Shown here: piece by piece, positions 5,500 to 8,052 of the stretch
Layout: every line of letters begins with the position of its first letter
Position numbering within the stretch: the stretch's first letter is position 1
Origin: an uncultured Nitrospinaceae bacterium
GTDB taxonomy: Bacteria; Nitrospinota; Nitrospinia; Nitrospinales; VA-1
DNA: 8,052 bases
Assembly (NCBI GenBank): GCA_913043155.1
Contig: CAJWLY010000061.1
Coordinates: forward strand, 1 to 8,052
Reading direction: 5' to 3'
Program-made: the position numbers and the translations under genes
Notes under the pieces: generated by a model
Told to the model about the DNA's origin: nothing
What the model saw: only the letters and a program-made list of their open reading frames with translations
Databases searched by the model: none

Positions 5500-7191
5500 T
5501 CAGCCTCTCAACTTTTGAATTTTGCCTCGTGTTTTTTCGTGGGAGGCTGTGGGTTTGGGGCTGGCAGCAAGCACTTCCTTTGTTACACTGGCTTCATATT
5601 TCTTGAAGTTTTCAACAAATTCTTCCGCCAGTTCGCGTGCCTTCTTGTCGTAGTCCTGCGCACGTTTCCAGGTCTTTCTTGGGGTGAGGATATCCTTGGG
5701 TACGTTGTCGACCGACTCAGGAATATGTAGCCCAAATATCGGGTCCGCTTGCGTTGGGACCTCATTGAGGTGCTCCTCAAGGATTGCCTTGATCATGGCC
5801 CGGGTATGTGCGATTGAGATCCGGTGTCCTACCCCGTAGGACCCCGCAGTCCATCCCGTGTTGACAAGCCAGCAGTCTACCTTGTGCTTGGCGATGAGCT
5901 TGCCCAGCAAGTCAGCGTAAACTGACGGATGCAGTGTCATGAACGGGGCACCGAAGCAGGTGCTGAAGTTAGCGGTTGGTTCTCGGCTGAGACCTTTTTC
6001 GGTTCCCGCGATCTTGGCGGTGTAACCCGAGATAAAGTGATACATGGCCTGTGCCTGGGTCATCTTGGAAACCGGGGGCATCACGCCGTAGGCGTCGCAG
6101 GTGAGCATGATTACGTTTTTGGGATGTCCGCCCATGCCGTCGAGAATCGAGTTTTCGATGTGGCTGATCGGGTAGCTGGCCCGGGTGTTTTCCGTCAGGC
6201 TTGCATTATCCAGCTCGAGCCGGCGCGTGTTTGGATCCATGATGACGTTTTCCAGGATCGTCCCGAATTTTTGCGTGCACTGGTAGATTTCCGGTTCCGC
6301 TTCCTTGCAGAGCCGGATCACCTTGGCGTAACAACCTCCCTCGAAGTTGAACACCCCCTTGTCACTCCATCCGTGCTCGTCATCGCCAATCAACTTACGG
6401 TTGGGGTCGGCGGAAAGCGTGGTTTTCCCTGTGCCCGAGAGGCCGAAAAAGACGGCTGTGTCATTGTCTTTCCCGATGTTGGCCGAGCAGTGCATGGATA
6501 ATACCGACTTTTCTTTCGGGAGCAGGTAGTTCAATACTGAGAACACGGATTTCTTGATTTCGCCGGCGTAACTCGTGCCGCCAATCAGGACCATCTTTTT
6601 AGAATAGTCGACGATGACGAAAACTTCCGAATTGGTGCCATCGATGCTAGGTACCGCTAGGAATCCGGGAACGTGTATGATTGTAAACTCCGGATCACGG
6701 TATCCCTTGACGCCCATGCTCGCCATTTCCTTCTGCGCCTCGTCGGGAGAGGCCAGCCTTTCCAGGTCCCTGACCTGGAGGAACATGTTGCGTGCGAATA
6801 GGCTGTGCCACGCAGTCTCGGTGATGACCCTGATGTGTAACTGGTTGTCCGGGTCTGCACCGGCACAGCAGTCCTGAACGTAGAGCGATTCGCTTTGCAG
6901 GTAGGCGAGAATGCGCCCATGAAGGGCATCAAATTGTTCGACACTGAAGGGCCGGTTATTATCCCACCAGATGTGGTCCTGGCTACTCGGTTCCTTAACG
7001 ACAAACTTGTCGTGGGGTGAACGGCCCGTATGCTCTCCGGTGGTCACGACAACGGGGCCCAGGTGGGCAAGGTCTCCTTCCCCGTTCTGGACGATGTGCT
7101 CGCACAGGGCGGGCGTTGCCAGGTTCCAGAAAACTTCTTTGGCGTTTGTAATTCCGTGGTGTTCCAGTCCCACCTTATGTTTTGGGGTCAT
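5500..7191 (-). CDS. pckA: Phosphoenolpyruvate carboxykinase (ATP)
   Basis: This 563-aa protein is the ATP-dependent PEP carboxykinase, which interconverts oxaloacetate + ATP with PEP + CO2 + ADP at the link between the TCA cycle and gluconeogenesis. In order: TGEHTGRSPHDKFVV (51-65) with substrate-binding Arg57; SYAGEIKKS (207-215) with the metal/substrate Lys; HCSANIG (234-240) with the metal-binding His; P-loop GLSGTGKTTLSAD (250-262); kinase-2 motif GDDEHGW (269-275); LTENTRASYP (332-341); and the adenine-binding TGWTAGSYGVGHRIS (445-459). These are diagnostic of the ATP type and differ from the GTP type. The Lys-rich tail after residue 545 (about 18 residues) extends slightly past the E. 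coli length of about 540. ATG at 7191 has CAGGAG at 7205-7200 with 8-base spacing. The 76-base gap to pdxA has no U-tract terminator, so read-through into pdxA is possible. Confidence 0.97.
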   Translation of the reverse strand: MTPKHKVGLEHHGITNAKEVFWNLATPALCEHIVQNGEGDLAHLGPVVVTTGEHTGRSPHDKFVVKEPSSQDHIWWDNNRPFSVEQFDALHGRILAYLQSESLYVQDCCAGADPDNQLHIRVITETAWHSLFARNMFLQVRDLERLASPDEAQKEMASMGVKGYRDPEFTIIHVPGFLAVPSIDGTNSEVFVIVDYSKKMVLIGGTSYAGEIKKSVFSVLNYLLPKEKSVLSMHCSANIGKDNDTAVFFGLSGTGKTTLSADPNRKLIGDDEHGWSDKGVFNFEGGCYAKVIRLCKEAEPEIYQCTQKFGTILENVIMDPNTRRLELDNASLTENTRASYPISHIENSILDGMGGHPKNVIMLTCDAYGVMPPVSKMTQAQAMYHFISGYTAKIAGTEKGLSREPTANFSTCFGAPFMTLHPSVYADLLGKLIAKHKVDCWLVNTGWTAGSYGVGHRISIAHTRAMIKAILEEHLNEVPTQADPIFGLHIPESVDNVPKDILTPRKTWKRAQDYDKKARELAEEFVENFKKYEASVTKEVLAASPKPTASHEKTRGKIQKLRG

Positions 7192-7282
7192 TCCGGAAGC
7201 TCCTGTTGAGATAAATTTCAGGGAGTGGGTTTTCGAAAAGAGAAGTCTTTCTAGTCCGAACGGTAAGGTATCTCATTTGTGT

Positions 7283-7298
7283 TTAACATATTAACATA
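7283..7298. repeat. Tandem 8-bp direct repeat TTAACATA x2 upstream of pckA
   Basis: TTAACATA is repeated twice without a gap (7283-7290, 7291-7298), about 95 bases upstream of the pckA ATG and overlapping the candidate -10. On the pckA-sense strand it reads TATGTTAA twice. Tandem half-sites in a promoter can be a transcription factor site, but no factor can be named. Confidence 0.5.
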
Positions 7299-7305
7299 GA
7301 ATCCA

Positions 7306-7328
7306 TTGGGCCTGAACAGGGAACCCAA
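7306..7328. repeat. Inverted repeat in the pckA upstream region
   Basis: TTGGG (7306-7310) and CCCAA (7324-7328) flank CCTGAACAGG (7311-7320), itself a small palindrome, with a 3-base GAA bulge. It lies next to the TTAACATA tandem repeat and overlaps the candidate -35 of pckA. Plus-strand sequence after it is A-rich, not T-rich, so it is not an intrinsic terminator in either orientation. Operator or chance. Confidence 0.3.
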
Positions 7329-7641
7329 AAAATATTTACCAAGCTCCTGCAAATCCTGAGAAATGATGGGTGGGCGTCCCGTACCTTTCGTTTCGGCACT
7401 TCCGGCCGATGCCCTAAGGAAGTAAAATATTTCTGGCCAAGAAAAATTGCTTCCCGGGATCAAGAGGCCGGCACGATCTATTCAGAAATGCTGATGGCCT
7501 TGCTCTGGATCCTAGGTTTTCAGTTTTAGTTCTGTAATCGTGTTTTCCTTAAGCTCGGGAGACCTTGGCGAGCAGCTTGCTTTCCGCCGGGTTATTGGAG
7601 AAAATGGGACCAGAGACAACACAAGACTTTAGGAGACTCGA

Positions 7642-8052
7642 ATGATTCTGGAAGATTTCAAGAAGGAGCATCAAGACCTCAGTGGCCGCATCGACCGGCT
7701 CAGGGGGTATCTTTGACGTCGATGACAAATTAAAGGAAATTGAGGCCCTGGACAAGGAAACCACTCGTCCGGGTTTCTGGGACGATAATGAGTCCGCTCA
7801 AAAAATCCTGCAAAAGCGATCCACCTGCCAACGCTCGGTAAAATCCTGGGAAGACCTTCATAAAGAATGTGAGAATGCCGAGGCCTTGGTGGAACTGGCC
7901 GAGGAAGAAGATGATGAGTCGCTGTTGAGCGAACTGGAAAACGCGGTCGCTGAACTGGAGAAGAAAGTGGCCGGCGTCGAGATGGAGGCCCTGCTCTCCG
8001 GAGAGAGCGATTTTAACAACGCCATCGTCTCCATCAATTCGGGAGCCGGTGG
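7642..8052 (+). CDS. prfB: Peptide chain release factor 2 (RF2), 5' part, with programmed +1 frameshift; cut by window edge
   Basis: RF2 recognises UGA and UAA stop codons and releases the finished peptide on the ribosome. ATG at 7642 has AGGAG at 7631-7635 with a 6-base gap. The first reading, MILEDFKKEHQDLSGRIDR followed by LRGYL, stops after 24 codons at TGA 7714-7716. After a +1 shift at CTT (7711-7713) it continues DVDDKLKEIEALD from GAC at 7715-7717 and stays open to the window edge. The downstream part shows RF2 features: TTRPGFWDDNESAQKIL, a coiled-coil-like Glu/Lys-rich N-terminal domain, SGESDFNNAIVSINSGAGG (start of the conserved S-x-E-x-D...I-x-x-G-x-GG block). The GGQ and SPF motifs lie off the right edge. 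About 24 codons before and 112 codons after the shift are visible. It is divergent from pckA. Confidence 0.93.
7702..7717 (+). promoter_or_regulatory. prfB programmed +1 ribosomal frameshift site
   Basis: AGGGGG (7702-7707) is an internal Shine-Dalgarno-like element. It is followed after TAT by slippery CTT (7711-7713), an in-frame TGA (7714-7716) and C (7717). This matches the classical E. coli prfB recoding site in sequence and spacing. Low RF2 lets the ribosome pause at the poorly terminated TGA-C and slip forward one base onto TTT to finish RF2; high RF2 terminates it. The site therefore provides autoregulation. Confidence 0.95.

Larger units (their letters stand above)
7192..7641. other. 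Divergent intergenic region between pckA and prfB (450 bases)
   Basis: No gene is supported here. Short open readings exist on both strands (for example 7251-7463, minus, 70 codons, from a TTG without a Shine-Dalgarno), but none shows recognisable homology. The region must hold the pckA promoter (minus) and the prfB promoter (plus). For pckA a weak candidate is -35 TTCAGG (7316-7311), 17-base spacer, -10 TAATAT (7293-7288), overlapping the tandem repeat. For prfB a very weak candidate is TTGCTT (7577-7582), 17 bases, GAAAAT (7600-7605). A tandem repeat and an inverted repeat are listed separately. Nothing suggests a tRNA, riboswitch or CRISPR. Confidence 0.5.

Noticed and set aside
7251..7463. 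70-codon minus-strand open reading upstream of pckA
   Set aside because: It opens with TTG, lacks a Shine-Dalgarno, shows no recognisable domain, and lies over the presumed pckA promoter.
7488..7529. Tiny hydrophobic plus-strand peptide MLMALLWILGFQF before prfB
   Set aside because: No ribosome site, only 13 codons, no attenuator hairpin after it. Too easily chance.
7549..7764. 71-codon minus-strand reading overlapping the start of prfB
   Set aside because: It lies antisense to the prfB start and frameshift site, which are strongly supported, and has no homology that I recognise.
1..8052. CRISPR array, tRNA, rRNA, riboswitch or defence cluster
   Set aside because: No spaced repeat array, no tRNA cloverleaf or rRNA segment, and no nuclease, helicase or toxin-antitoxin gene was seen; all long frames are housekeeping except the recombinase and the DUF2939-like gene.

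Overview
No undescribed system is evident in this window. It looks like chromosomal housekeeping DNA interrupted by one small accessory patch, roughly 346-1513, that carries a damaged tyrosine recombinase. The organism is a bacterium that makes menaquinone by the futalosine route (MqnC), probably diderm, with moderately high GC in the genes and AT-rich intergenic stretches. I cannot name a phylum from sequence alone. The combination of MqnC, fused CobA-HemD and ATP-type PEP carboxykinase fits several anaerobe-derived proteobacterial or Nitrospinota-like lineages, but that is inference.

Layout. Positions 1-345 (+) hold the 3' end of mqnC. Positions 428-1243 (-) hold a tyrosine recombinase with four recognisable catalytic residues. 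Its C-terminus runs out of frame before the nucleophilic tyrosine, and a TYAHAS ending with its own stop lies in another frame a few bases away. Upstream of it (1244-1513) are two sigma70-like promoters pointing at the recombinase, a tandem 8-bp repeat, a weak terminator-like hairpin and an imperfect inverted repeat.

Positions 1514-5423 (-) form a compact block transcribed in the order pdxA, rsmA (ksgA), cobA-hemD fusion, DUF2939-type membrane protein. PdxA and RsmA overlap by 1 base, RsmA and CobA-HemD by 8 bases, and the last gap is 22 bases. This arrangement implies one operon with translational coupling. It links vitamin B6 synthesis (PdxA), ribosome maturation (RsmA) and tetrapyrrole synthesis (CobA-HemD). 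Upstream on the same strand, 76 bases away and without a clear terminator, is pckA (5500-7191, ATP-dependent PEP carboxykinase).

Positions 7192-7641 are a divergent intergenic region of 450 bases with a tandem TTAACATA repeat and an inverted repeat. From 7642 (+) the window holds the first part of prfB, peptide chain release factor 2. It has the classical autoregulatory +1 programmed frameshift site (AGGGGG TAT CTT TGA C), so a simple ORF scan splits it and misses it. The gene runs off the right edge just before its conserved GGTEAQDW-type region.
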